Made by a program: the position numbers and the translations under genes
DNA from: Scatophagus argus
Taxonomy: Eukaryota > Chordata > Actinopteri > Scatophagidae
Length of the DNA: 64,000 bases
Direction: 5' to 3'
Assembly (NCBI RefSeq): GCF_020382885.2
Contig: NC_058506.1
Span: forward strand, 6,076,001 to 6,140,000
The notes under the pieces: generated by a model
What the model was told of the DNA's origin: nothing
What the model saw: the letters and a program-made list of their open reading frames with translations, nothing else
Databases searched by the model: none
In this document: positions 40,968-52,300 of the stretch, in pieces
Layout: every line of letters begins with the position of its first letter
How positions within the stretch are numbered: the stretch's first letter is position 1

Positions 40968-41787
40968 CTGCAGAGGAGGAGTCGTCATGGTCAGAGCTCA
41001 GGTAGCCATCACTCCTCCTGTCAGGGGTGCTGCACCCGGAGCCGCGGGAGGCTCTGCGGTGAATCTGTGGGAAGGACGGGGACAGCCTGCCGTCGTCGCC
41101 GGAGTCAAAGTCCCTGCTGTGGCGGAAAGGCCGCCGGGTGTCCCGGCAGGCGCTTGACGTCTTCTGGTTGTCCCTGCTGACGACCTTTGGCACCAACAAG
41201 TTATTCCGGACGAAATTTTCATTCAGCTCCACATCCTCATATTCTCTGTCGCTGCCCACCTCACTGTCGTTTGGTTGAGGGACGGCAGGTGGCGGCGGGT
41301 TTTCTCTCTGAAAGCTGGGTTTCTGTGGCGGGACAGGGATGGGGACAGGCTTACCTGTCTTTCCGCTGAACCTACTCCGCTCTCGGCCGAAGGAGCTAGT
41401 AACAGTCGGTATATTACCTGCGGCATGCAGCTTCACGCCTCCAGGGTCAGACACCTTGGTCCTCTGCCCGTCGCTCTCATCATCATACCGCCGCCGCGGT
41501 TTCGTAATGTTCCCAGACTTAGGATATGTAAATGTCTCAGCGTTAAAGTTTTCATCCTTGCCTTCAAACCTTCCCGGCTCGTTTCTCTTCTGTCGAGACA
41601 CCGTGGTCTGCAGGTAGATCACCTTGAATTTCTCCTCGGCCAGAGCCTTCTGGAGCCGCTTCAGGTTTCTTTTACATAACTCCAGCTCAGACTCAATGTC
41701 TTCTACAGAATTCAAGTCCATCTGGGGTACCTCTCCGTCAGGAAATTCATTCCTCCAGTGTTTCGCAAATTCCTCCTGTTCCCACAT
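40968..41787 (-). CDS. abr: abr distal first exon encoding a BCR-type coiled-coil N-terminus
   Basis: ATG at 41,787 is the first in-frame ATG; further upstream there is only a TTG. The exon runs 273 codons plus one base to donor CTGCAG|GTAATA at 40,968/40,967, phase 1. Residues 1-11 (MWEQEEFAKHW) align residue-for-residue with the human BCR start. Residues 7-67 match the BCR oligomerisation coiled coil (FPDGEVPQMDLNSVEDIE, then EEKFKVIYLQT). REYEDVELNENFVRNNL (181-197) matches BCR YEDAELNPRFLKDNL. Residues 140-175 are Pro-rich and 205-273 Ser/Arg-rich. The exon is far shorter than BCR exon 1 (426 residues) and lacks the YVNV Grb2-binding site. Assignment to abr rather than bcr rests on the downstream MEPLS exon on the same strand in the same phase. 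It predicts a long ABR isoform able to oligomerise. Confidence 0.85.
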
Positions 41788-42030
41788 ATCGATGTTCAAA
41801 CTGGGCTTTCCGCCAACCGCAGTCTCACAATGCAACAGTCTGAGAAATGTTTAAGCTAACAGTTCAACGTCTTCACCGGCAGTTAGCGGAGTATGTGTCG
41901 CACATAAGCACCTTCCTTTTCTGCTTTAATGCCTAAGAACGGTCTGTCGATATGTTTTCGACCACGTTCTTACCATCTCCAGCCTCCCACACATACAAAC
42001 AGCGGGCGTTCGTGTGCACTGCGTGTCAGA
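41788..42030 (-). promoter_or_regulatory. 5'UTR and distal promoter region of abr
   Basis: CpG-containing sequence continues upstream of the start codon (GGCGTTCGTGTGCACTGCG, GACGCCGATAAC, ACCGGCAGTTAGCGGAG), within a GC-rich block spanning about 41,000-42,030 that drops to AT-rich sequence beyond. It is probably a CpG-island promoter without TATA. The exact TSS is not visible. Confidence 0.5.
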
Positions 42031-45000
42031 CGCCGATAACAAGTTTCTCACTGCACTGAAAAGTTTCGAGACTTCCTGTATTGAGACGTGCTGCCTTCAT
42101 GTATTGCTCGGACAAATGCAATGAGATTGCTCTCGTGGCTTTACCATTTAGACAACACCCACTATGCCCTACTTTGTTTTCACAGAGTAGATAATGGTGT
42201 ATGATAATAACAATAATAAATGTATACCATCCAGTGTATATAACTACCACATATTTCCCTTCCATGTTTAAATATTTCAAAGAATTCCAACAGCACCTGA
42301 ATGCAACGAGCGACTTTAAAGTAGTCGAGGAGTAATTCTTAGCTCCAACAACATTCAACTCCTTTAACCAGGAGTCAAATGTTCACACGAATTTTTTTGT
42401 CTCCAAAAGAAAATGTGAATAGTTTCATTCGAATCATGACTGAGTCTTACGTTTACAGATTCATTTATACTTTAGAAAACACAGAACGTTAAAGACAGTT
42501 AATTTTATGTTACTATTCATATGTTATATGAATACGCTACTCTTAAGTTTCTATTTAAGATGCACTGATGGGATACTGCACAATTTATTTATTTATGCCT
42601 GGCAGAACACCAGGACATGTTTGACATGACGAGGATGCTATCCAGGGGAGAGTGAAAACTAACACTTGCTTTGAATGCCACAGAAAGACAAGGGAAACCC
42701 TGGCTTATAATCTGTATTGATTTTACAGTGGTGCATTTATGTGTCTCTTATTATGTCATTAATTGTTTTAACAGGACCAATAAGCATTTCTCATATATAT
42801 TAGATGTGTTAACATGTGTAAAAAGCACATTTTCTTTCTCTTGCTTGTTTTTATCCAGAATAAGGCTGGGTGAGAAATGTCACTTTTGCTCAGCCTTTTC
42901 CACCCACTTGATTTGTAGCACTCCAAAAACACACCATACATTGTCAACATGTTTAAATTTAGCAATGGAAAAAAAATATATCTTACCTTGAAAACTTTTG
43001 ATCATAGTGGTTTTCATGATGGTTACACAAAGGAGTAGACATAAAACCTAATCATTTTTATCTCAGCACAATGTGTGCAGATGCTGTCACTAAAAACTTG
43101 GTAACCAGCCAAGCAGAAGACTGCCAGTAAACCAGAGTTGTAATGCTATACAGCACAAGGAAAAGTTGTATCACTGCAGACAAAGGACAAGAGGGAAGGG
43201 TGGAGGCACAGATGGGCACTTGGTATTTTTGAGTGCCCGTTTGGATCTCTGCCCAGAACTGAAAGATCATTCTCCTAAAAGCTTTCAGTAGTCAGGAGGA
43301 ATCATTGATCAGCACTTGCCTCAGGCTTGAGAGCCCTGATCGGGTTACTGTAATGAATAGATGAGAAAGGCTCTGACCAGCCTGTAGCCATGAAACTGGA
43401 CTATAAATCACAAGCCTAATGTGATGTAAGAGGAAATGTATGGACTTTCCTGGTTAACCAAAACAGTCAGTTTGCTGAATACAGAAGTATGACTTCCTCA
43501 GCTGAGTCACATTCCTCATGTTTACTGATATGATAGTTTCATAACAGTGTAACAGAAAAATAACATCAGATTTTAACTAGTCTTACCTCTGTGCTTGTTC
43601 AGTACAAAGATAACGACATGAATGCTGAAATGATAGGGTTGTGCACAAAGAGTGTAGCCGGCAGACAACATTCTTTCCATCTCATTCCCAAAATACTTTC
43701 ATTCATTCATTTCATTTGTTCCAAAAAGACACGTACTACAGATTAAATGACACCGTCAGCACGACATACTTAATGTTTTTGCTAAGTCTTTGTTAAGCCT
43801 TCCAACCTTTCTTTCACCACAAGTGAACATATTCCCAAAGGTTTTGTCCACCCTCTTTACCTATTTCACACCCGCTCAGTTCCAGATGTCCTGGGACACG
43901 AGACACATCTAATTTAGTTGTTGAATGGAATTCATTGCTGAGAATGAGAAGCAACCAAGTATGTGAGACAAAGAATAACAGGATGAAGGACATGAACAAA
44001 ACCTCCAGCTACACTGTAATTGTAACATTTACAGTATACTCTGAAAACGGATGCAGAACTATAAACACATCTGTGTGTTTGCACTAAACACTGACTGTAT
44101 CATCTGCAAAATATGTGCTGTATATACATACAATATCAGTAATCGCTTTTTTAATGCTCTTTTAATGTAGTGAGAGTACTATGTTCTGTGCTAAAGAAGA
44201 CTTAGAGCTTTGTTAAAAATGATACAAATTCAAAAAGGCTCTGGTCATGAGTTTCAGTATTCATCTTAAATCAGCTGAATAGAAGTCAGGACTTCAGACA
44301 ACTTCGAAATACGTCCAAATTATGTCTACTACACAAAGTAGTAGCTTGCCTTCTTCCCGTAGTGCATCCTAGTGCCATGTCTTCCCCAGGTAAGCGAAGC
44401 ACACGCATCTCACTATCCACCCTGATCGTTCTGCAGCTATACAGTCCTGTATGCATTCTGAAACCTCTCTGTTGGAACCAGTATGACCTTTTCAACACTC
44501 TGAGCTCCAGTAGCTCTTCTATTAGATCAGACGACACGGGCCAGCATTTGCTCCCCACATGTATCAGTGACCCTGATCACTTTTCCTTCCTTGGCCCACT
44601 CTTGGTAGCCTGTGTACTGGCCACTGCAGACCAGGAACATCCCACAAAAGCTGTAGTTTTGGAGATGCTCTGACCTAGTTGTTTATCCATCACAATTTGT
44701 CACTCAAATCCTTGCACACGCCGATTTCGACCTCCATAACATCAACCTCAAGGTCTAAATGTTCACTTGATGCCTAATATATCCCACCAACTGCCAGGTA
44801 ATGGGATAATCAATGTTATTCCCTTCACCTGTGAGTGGTCATAATGTGATTATGGCTGATTGGTGTATTTGAGTTATGGGTCTGTGGTTCTGGGACAAGC
44901 AAAGTATTGAAATAGTTACAAAGAAATTTAATTTAATGACTACATGTTGGCTACAATCGAGTGATATGTCCTGCACCAGTAACAGGCTGGTGAGTCAAAT

Positions 45001-46134
45001 ACGCAGCTCTGACAGTCTGTAACTGGCTACTCCAGTGAAGTATATGCAGCAGCGGAGGGAATCGCTAAGAGGACTGAGGAGGAATCAATGGTTATGTGAT
45101 GCCCTCTTGTGGCTGCAGGTTCTAGCCTACATGACAAAATGTGCCCGACTAGTCAAGATCACCGACAAAAGATAAAATATCACAGTGTGGCATAGTACCA
45201 CATTTATTGAATGTATGATTTCCACAGGACTTCAAAGACAGCAAACTTAACTAACCATATAAATGCTGCTACCGAAAATATTGCTGAATGTAAAATGAAT
45301 TACAGTAAGACCACAGTGATAACGCTTTGAAAGTAAAAATATTAGAAAGTACATATACTTCCTGATTCAACAAGTCTTACACATCACATAAAACCAAACG
45401 TACATATATATTAAAATAGCCACAAATATATTATTATTATAAAACATGTTTCAAACTGCATCCCATTTGTATAGATGAACAGAACATATACCATTTCTTA
45501 TCAAAATAATATCTTGTTATCCAACACATATAATCTACAAATTCCACTCCAAATTTGTTGTGCAATTTTCTCTGAAATCTCTATTAAGGCAACAATAGGA
45601 CAGCACCACAGATGCAACCACTGGAGTTACAGGTAGGTAGAATCAAAGGCCACAGACACCCTGCCAAAGATGTTACAAATATATTTTCAGAAGAAGACAA
45701 ACGACATACAGTGTTGGGTCAAAAGTTCTGGCTAATGATCCTCAATGGCCGTCCTGAGCAGAGGTTGGAGTGTTGTATAATGATTCATAAGCCATCAATG
45801 ATTAAGCCTGGCCTTTAATATATATATATAGAAACTTAGTTGATTTAATGTAAATATATTTTTAAAATAACAGCAGTATCATAAATACTTACCATAGCAA
45901 TAAACCAGTGTTTCCCTGTTTCCCTGACTTTGCCCTGTGAGTCTTCGCAAAGCCTCCACAAATACTCTTTGCATAGTTAATCGATTTGCTGATAGTAAAC
46001 TCATAGAAAACTAAATCAGTGTGTAAAACATGGTGTTGAGTCATTTGCTAACAAAACAAAGTGTAAAATCTACACATAGATCGTTGCTGTGGCTACATAT
46101 ATTCATGATCTCCGTTAGCCTCGCAAACCAGTTT
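42031..46134. other. Intergenic region between abr and aspa, including aspa 3'UTR
   Basis: No coding exon is seen. A Tc1-like remnant sits at 44,346-44,868. The right part should contain the aspa 3'UTR; a minus-strand AATAAA at about 45,203-45,208 (plus-strand TTTATT) is the most plausible polyadenylation signal but is not proven. Short AT microsatellites occur near 45,819-45,830. Confidence 0.5.
44346..44868 (-). pseudogene. Tc1-like transposon remnant (N-terminal half, internally deleted)
   Basis: On the plus strand I recognise TTCTTCCCGTAGTGCATCCTAGTGCC and AGCTCCAGTAGCTCTTCTATTAGATCAGACGACACGGGCCAGC. GTAGTTTTGGAGATGCTCTGACC and AAATGTTCACTTGATGCCTAATATATCCCACC follow, and it ends at GTGAGTGGTCATAATGTGATTATGGCTGATTGGTGTA. 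This is the reverse complement of the N-terminal (helix-turn-helix) half of a common teleost Tc1-like element and its terminal region. Several in-frame stops and a deletion after CATCTCACTATCCACC make it inactive. Confidence 0.75.
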
Positions 46135-46326
46135 TCATGCTTTCCTGATGGCACTTGCTACCAAGGTTTCTCGTCTGGTAGTTACAAATGCCTGTTGTTT
46201 CTCATAATAGGCTGCCTCATTAATAAAAGTGGGATAGACGGTGCCTGGGCCTTGGTAATGGATGGTCTTTCCATCAAAGGTTTGGAACATAGGGTCACCG
46301 GGGTTCAGTGGTTCCCAGTCACAGTC
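46135..46326 (-). CDS. aspa: aspa coding exon 6 and stop
   Basis: Acceptor TTGTTTCAG, then [20 protein letters not shown] and [12 protein letters not shown] (Y289), to a stop at 46,135. The last residues (AIRKA) diverge from the human C-terminus. Confidence 0.95.
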   Translation of the reverse strand, partial: DCDWEPLNPGDPMFQTFDGKTIHYQGPGTVYPTFINEAAYYEKQQAFVTTRRETLVASAIRKA

Positions 46327-49300
46327 CTGAAACAACAACAAGCAATAAGGAACTTGAGTATGTCCCTCAAACTAAAATAATATATTCTCACATTAGTCTA
46401 GGATGTCTCATTTCCTCTATCATTATAACCCATATATACAAGTTCAATAGATCATATACAGTATTTGGTTGGGAGAGTGAAGGCGTCACTAAGACTGCTC
46501 TCATTTTTACCTGCAGATTAGGGTGCACCATGGCAATGATGTTTCCATTGGCATCTCTGGGATAGTCAATCCTCTCTGAAACCCGAAAAACTTCCACCGT
46601 ACAGGAAGGAAACTCCATGCCTTAACAATGTGCAGAAAACAACATACCCAATATTGTAAGCATCCTGGAAAATTCTTTATTTCACAAAAACAAAAAAAAA
46701 GGCTGATAGAAAATGTCCAAAGACACACAATAAGAGAAGCAAAAAGAGAAATGAAGAATAAACAGTGACAGGGTATCGCAATCTTAATAAAATTCCTCCT
46801 TAGAATAAACAGTGATAACGTCTCTGATCATGTGAGATTAAAGGCCTAAAAAAAAAAGAAAAAAAGAGAATAGCAAACCAGTGACAAAAGGCAGATGACC
46901 ATTCAGCCATAGAGATGGCAGCGGAAGACGAATCATTATGTAAGAGGAATAGTTTTCTCCATGATTCCAGATAATTTCCTTGGGAGTGTGCTGTTACAAA
47001 AATTACACTAAACAAAGAATGGGTTCCTAAGTTTCCGGTCCACTGGGTTCAGCAGTTAGCTTATGGACAAATCAAAAATTTAGCTTGGTGATGATGGCTC
47101 TAGATGAGTAACAAGATCACCAAAGTCGGTTGGATTCATCCACTGGAAACGATGAATGTCTGTACAAAAGTTCATGTGAATCCATCCAGTAAATGTTATT
47201 TGACAGACATTTGATTATCTTGCCCTACTGCTGGTACTAGCACAAAAGTCAGGAGGGATCATGGGGATTTTATTGTCTGAACACCATGGATACCGGTACC
47301 AAACACATGTCTGACACCAAAGTCAGGAGGCCTCATCCTCTGGGCACCTTGAATGTTTAGACAAAATTTCATGGCAGTCCATATACAGTTTTTGAGACAT
47401 TTCAGACTGTATCAAAATGATGGACTGAGTGATGTCACCATCCATACAGGCATGTCGCTAAGGTGGCTAATAAATATGATCTATTTATAAGCGACAAACA
47501 AACAAACAAAACAGACCTAAAAAATCTAAAAGAATGTGACTGAATAAAATACAGAATATCCAAAAAATTATTCAAATTCAGATTTTTTTTTTAATAGGAA
47601 ACAATGTCAAATATTGAAAAAAAAAACAAAACAAAAAAACAAGCACATTGAAATGATGAGTGTCTGTTACTTCTAACATCTACTCCTACGTGCACATTTA
47701 CGTTCTTGAGACAGACTAGTAAGCCTAAACAGCGGCCTCTAACACTATACTTAATCTCTTATGCATCTACATTACTGTATGTTGATAAAATTTGTTGAAT
47801 CCCGAACTGGAGGGGGCCACATGGTGCCAAAGTGGCCCTATTTAGTCTCTGGAACTAAGCAGGAGGAGCACTGGTTTTTGGCAGAGTGGATCAAATCACC
47901 TGCTTGACTGTGTAAGTGACCACTGAGCTGTGTTATTAAGAACATGACAGCACAGAGAAAAAAGGACAAACACTTTCTCCCACTGAGTCTGTGATTGTGA
48001 TTCAACGGAGCCATCTATTTTCAGCTATAACAATTATTGAATCCCTTAGAGCTAAACGAGTTGTTTCTTCAGCTTCAAAGCACGAGAACAACGATTCATC
48101 ACCATGGCCCAGCATTCATCAGCACCAGTGTGGTCCCACAACAGAACATTACCACATCATTGGCAGTCAGACTCGAATGACATGGAAACTGACCAACTCC
48201 CAACAAGCAGGCCAGTCAGGGGAACCCGACAGACTGCACCTCACAGTTGGCACAAACCACTTGTTTACGTAAAAGAGGAAGGAAAAGGCTGCCCTGCACC
48301 TAAACGTGGCAGACACTGCTCTGGGCCTTGGGGTAGAGAGAGCGGAGGCACGATGAGCCACATGCAGACAAATTTAGAGATGTGGATGTAGGTACATCTG
48401 GGTGAATCAGATGGGCACCCACGGGCGTTTTGTCACAAAATGTTTCTCATCATGATGATGCTGACAAACAAGTTGACAGACTGTAAAAAAAAAAAAACCC
48501 AAAAAAACATCCCAACCTATTTTTCTATTACATAACATGTGGTGAATCATAATATCAGTTGCCTCCAAGCCAAAATTCTTGAAATATAATTTAACACTTT
48601 CATGATGTGGCCAGTTGTTGAATGCTACATGTTGCTATGGCATGGCTGCCCTACCTTCATTAAACAGTTCGATGAAGTCCAGGGCATGTTTCAGTATTAC
48701 CCTCATAGCTTCAAAGATGTTGCTCCTCAAAACACCTTGAGGCTGAGGACCCACTTCCAGACCTGAAACGAAACAATCAGATGACACATTTGCACATGGA
48801 CAACGATTTCCTTCCACCTGAGCGGATGTCTGGGGGATATCTTAAATAAAGCCCTTCGTCCCAAGACCAGTTTGGCTGGACATGAGTGACTCACCAACAG
48901 GGTGCTTGGCAACAGAGCGTGAAGTGGAATATTTCAAAAGAGGATGTTCATTGAGCAGAACAAGACAACTGGCTGGAGCGATGGCTTTCTGCAACATGAA
49001 ACCGACAAAAACAAGATCTCAGCTGCAGATAGAAAACAAACCTTTACACAGTCACATCAGCTGACCGTCTCAAGCAGACCTCAACCGCGAGCGAAAGCTC
49101 GACTGAACGGAAAATTAAATGCACAGCAACTCACAGCGGAACAAATTTGACACATATAATAGCAAAGTGACAAACACAATGACCACGTGCATGAGTCAAG
49201 TTTACATTGGCAGTCTGTCTTGGTGGTCATTTTCAGCAGAGGCAGCAATGTGATTCTTGTCTCCATAATTTATCAGGAGGATGGCTGAGTTTAACTTACT

Positions 49301-52300
49301 GATTATTCAAAAAAATGCTACACTGTTGATGTGTTTGTGTGCATTTGGTTTGAATGAGGTCTCTGAATCGGTGGAGGAGCTCAGTCCCCTGAATGGACAT
49401 TTGAGAAGACAAACACAGGATGTTTCTCTTGACTTTTGCCTTCTTCTTTCTACTAACAAAACAGGCTCTAAAACATTTTCTCATGCTGGGCTTCTCAGAG
49501 AGTGATTTCTTTCCTCACCTTTTCCTTGTTTGTTTCATTCAATACTGTGAACACTGCATGATCATATGTTTGCACCAAGTGTACATCTCACTTATTATTT
49601 AAAATTCTAGTAATTTTTTAAGTAAGTTTTTCTTCTACATATTGTAATTGTAATTCTATATTTATATTTTGTAATCGCACCTTGTGCCAAGTCAAATTCC
49701 TCGTCTGTGTAAACATATGTGGCAAGAAAGCTGACTCTGAAGTCAGTCTCGTATGCGTCTCTTTGTAACACTTTGTGTTCCTAACAGTTGAAAACATCTT
49801 GTATTTCTCATGATCTTACAGTCACAAGCAGCGTGGTGCTGTATGCCTTTGTCTTGTGTCTTGAGAAGAACTAGAGTCAGTAACTGGAGTGAAACCTGAT
49901 GTAATGTCAGTAAGGTTGGTGTTGTGGCCTTGGAGCAATTTGAACTGCATCTCATTTCTTGTAATTTAAAACAAACATTATGCTGATTAACTGCCGTTGA
50001 AGTACGACATGCACCACCCACGAGGAGGCCCTGAACGTGTTCGGTTGCACATGAGACAGATTAAAAAGGTGTCTTCTTGTGGCCCTCTGGTTTATTTGGA
50101 TGGTTGATCATTTAGCTTGTCCAACACATAAAGGTAAACTGCTGATTATATTATTGACAAAGGTTAACTGAACCTCTCTGAGCAGACTTGTTGGTAAAAC
50201 ATTGACTTTAAAGAACACACAAAGAAATGGAAGACAGAAGTGGGACACCGAGTCACCACCATTCACTTTAAGAAGTCAGAAATCGTACTTGTTAGCATCC
50301 TACATGGTGTACTGCATGTGTCATAGAACATATTTATGGAACATTTCTCGCTGAGGTCACTGGGGTGTCAGACTTCACGACTGATTTCGACTATTCGCTC
50401 TTGATGAGCGGTCATAAGGACAGCTAAAGGCCGTCACCTTGATGTAGTTCATCATCTGCAGATTGAAGTGGTCTTTGGAGCTCTCCAGAATGAGAGTGCA
50501 GCCCATGTTGGATGTCGTGTTGTGGAGGTCAAAGATAACATCGTAGGCATCTGGGCTTCCTTTGGGCCCAAATATCCTGTTGATCTCCTGGGCTCTCTGT
50601 ACCTCGTAGGGCAGGTCTTCTCCTCCCAGGGCACTGCAGGGTGCACCACACACACACCACACACACACACACAAAATAAACTTGTTTCCTGGAGGCTTAC
50701 ATTAACCCTAATCCTTACTCAAACCTTAACCACTGACCCAAAAGTGAGCTATTTTGGGGTCAGCTTGTCTAAATGGGAACAAAAGTCAAGTCTCCAACTG
50801 GACAACCCGTCCCCACTTTCACTGGGTCTTAGTCTGAAATTTGTCCCAGAAAAGCAGCCCACGTCACGCAGCACGAGACACCAACATGTTCACATCTTGT
50901 CAGACAATTCTGCTGAAGAAACACTGAGCTATGAAGCAGGTTAATGATTTATTACACAAAGGTGTCTACTTGATCTGTACGCCCTGTAACACTTTCACCG
51001 CACTGTCGCCCACAGTGGAGAATCTCTCTGTGGAACAACCTGCATGTTAACTGAGTAACTGAGAGGTTAAAATGGAGAACATGTACAAGAGCTGCAAGAC
51101 AAAAATTTCTTGTTTCTGTGTCTTCATGCAAATGACTGGAAAAGATAAACATGAGTGACTTGCAAATGATTATATTCCATGAATCCACTTCATTTGTTTC
51201 ATGTAGAGCATGATGGCAGCCATGACAGCTGCTGTACAAAAGTTGGATTCAGGCTTCCTTTTGGTGAGCGTTGGGAAGAAATTTTATCACCTTTCTTCAG
51301 TGCTTGCATGTTTGGACTAAAGGATCCTTGGGAAATGTCTTTTGTCCTCAGGATGAACTACCCCCCATCAGACAGACATTCAGCACAGCAGAGAATGAGA
51401 GCTTCCCTTTCATTCTCTTAGCTCTTTTAAAGCAATTCAAAATAACCACTGTTCTAGGATATTCTCCAAACTACTGTAGAATAGCACCTCTGCTGTCTAT
51501 ATTGTCTCGCCTCCCTCACATCTGCTCTTTTGACCCCATTTTCAGCAAATATCTGGTATTGTCTGCACTGCCAGGACATTGGTACACGTGTGGACAGTGT
51601 GGACTGCAGCTGGAGTGATCTCCAATTTACCAACGTCAACTGAGAGGACTGTAAATATGAGGAAGAGCAGAGCTGTCAGTCTATTTCTGTGGAAGAAAAG
51701 CACACCACGAGCAGTTAATCTTCTTACGTGTTGCCCTCAGAGAGGCCGAAACGGTTTGTGAGCTGAGGAACGTTGAGACAGTCTTTAAAGATCATTCAGA
51801 ATTTGCATGATGAGATTTTAACTTCACCCCTACAGTATGACCAGAGCTTTTACCATCATTTCATAATCCAGAGTAAAACATTACAGTAGAATATGAAAGC
51901 ACCACACAGAAACAATGTGGTATGCATCATAAGAAATTATGTAAAAGAGCAGTTTTTGCCCTTTCACTACCATCCAAAAGCAGAGATGACAACATTCCCA
52001 TAAAAAGAAAAACAACAGGACAGGAAAATAAAACTATAACCTCCCCAACAGGCACCACAGACACTGTAATAACGCGGGTAATGTAATTAATTCTAGGATT
52101 CCTATGATGATTTATGAACGGGGAATGTGATGTTGTTATCCAACCACATTAGGAAATAGGCTGCTGTGTGCCTCCGTGCACACTTGCTATAAGAGCCAGC
52201 GTTTGCGTAAGACATTTTACGCTATGGCGCACACGAAGAGGAACGAATAATATAAAACGGTCTCGATTCATTTGCAGCTCGGTCACGTTTCGCTCACGTT

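Noticed and set aside
40968..41787. First read as exon 1 of bcr
   Set aside because: The same-strand, same-phase exon at 21,842-21,902 carries the ABR-specific N-terminus, and aspa is an abr chromosome-arm neighbour in human; abr fits both facts better.
45612..45818. 68-codon plus frame past the aspa 3' end
   Set aside because: Falls in the presumed aspa 3'UTR on the opposite strand and has no homology that I recognise.
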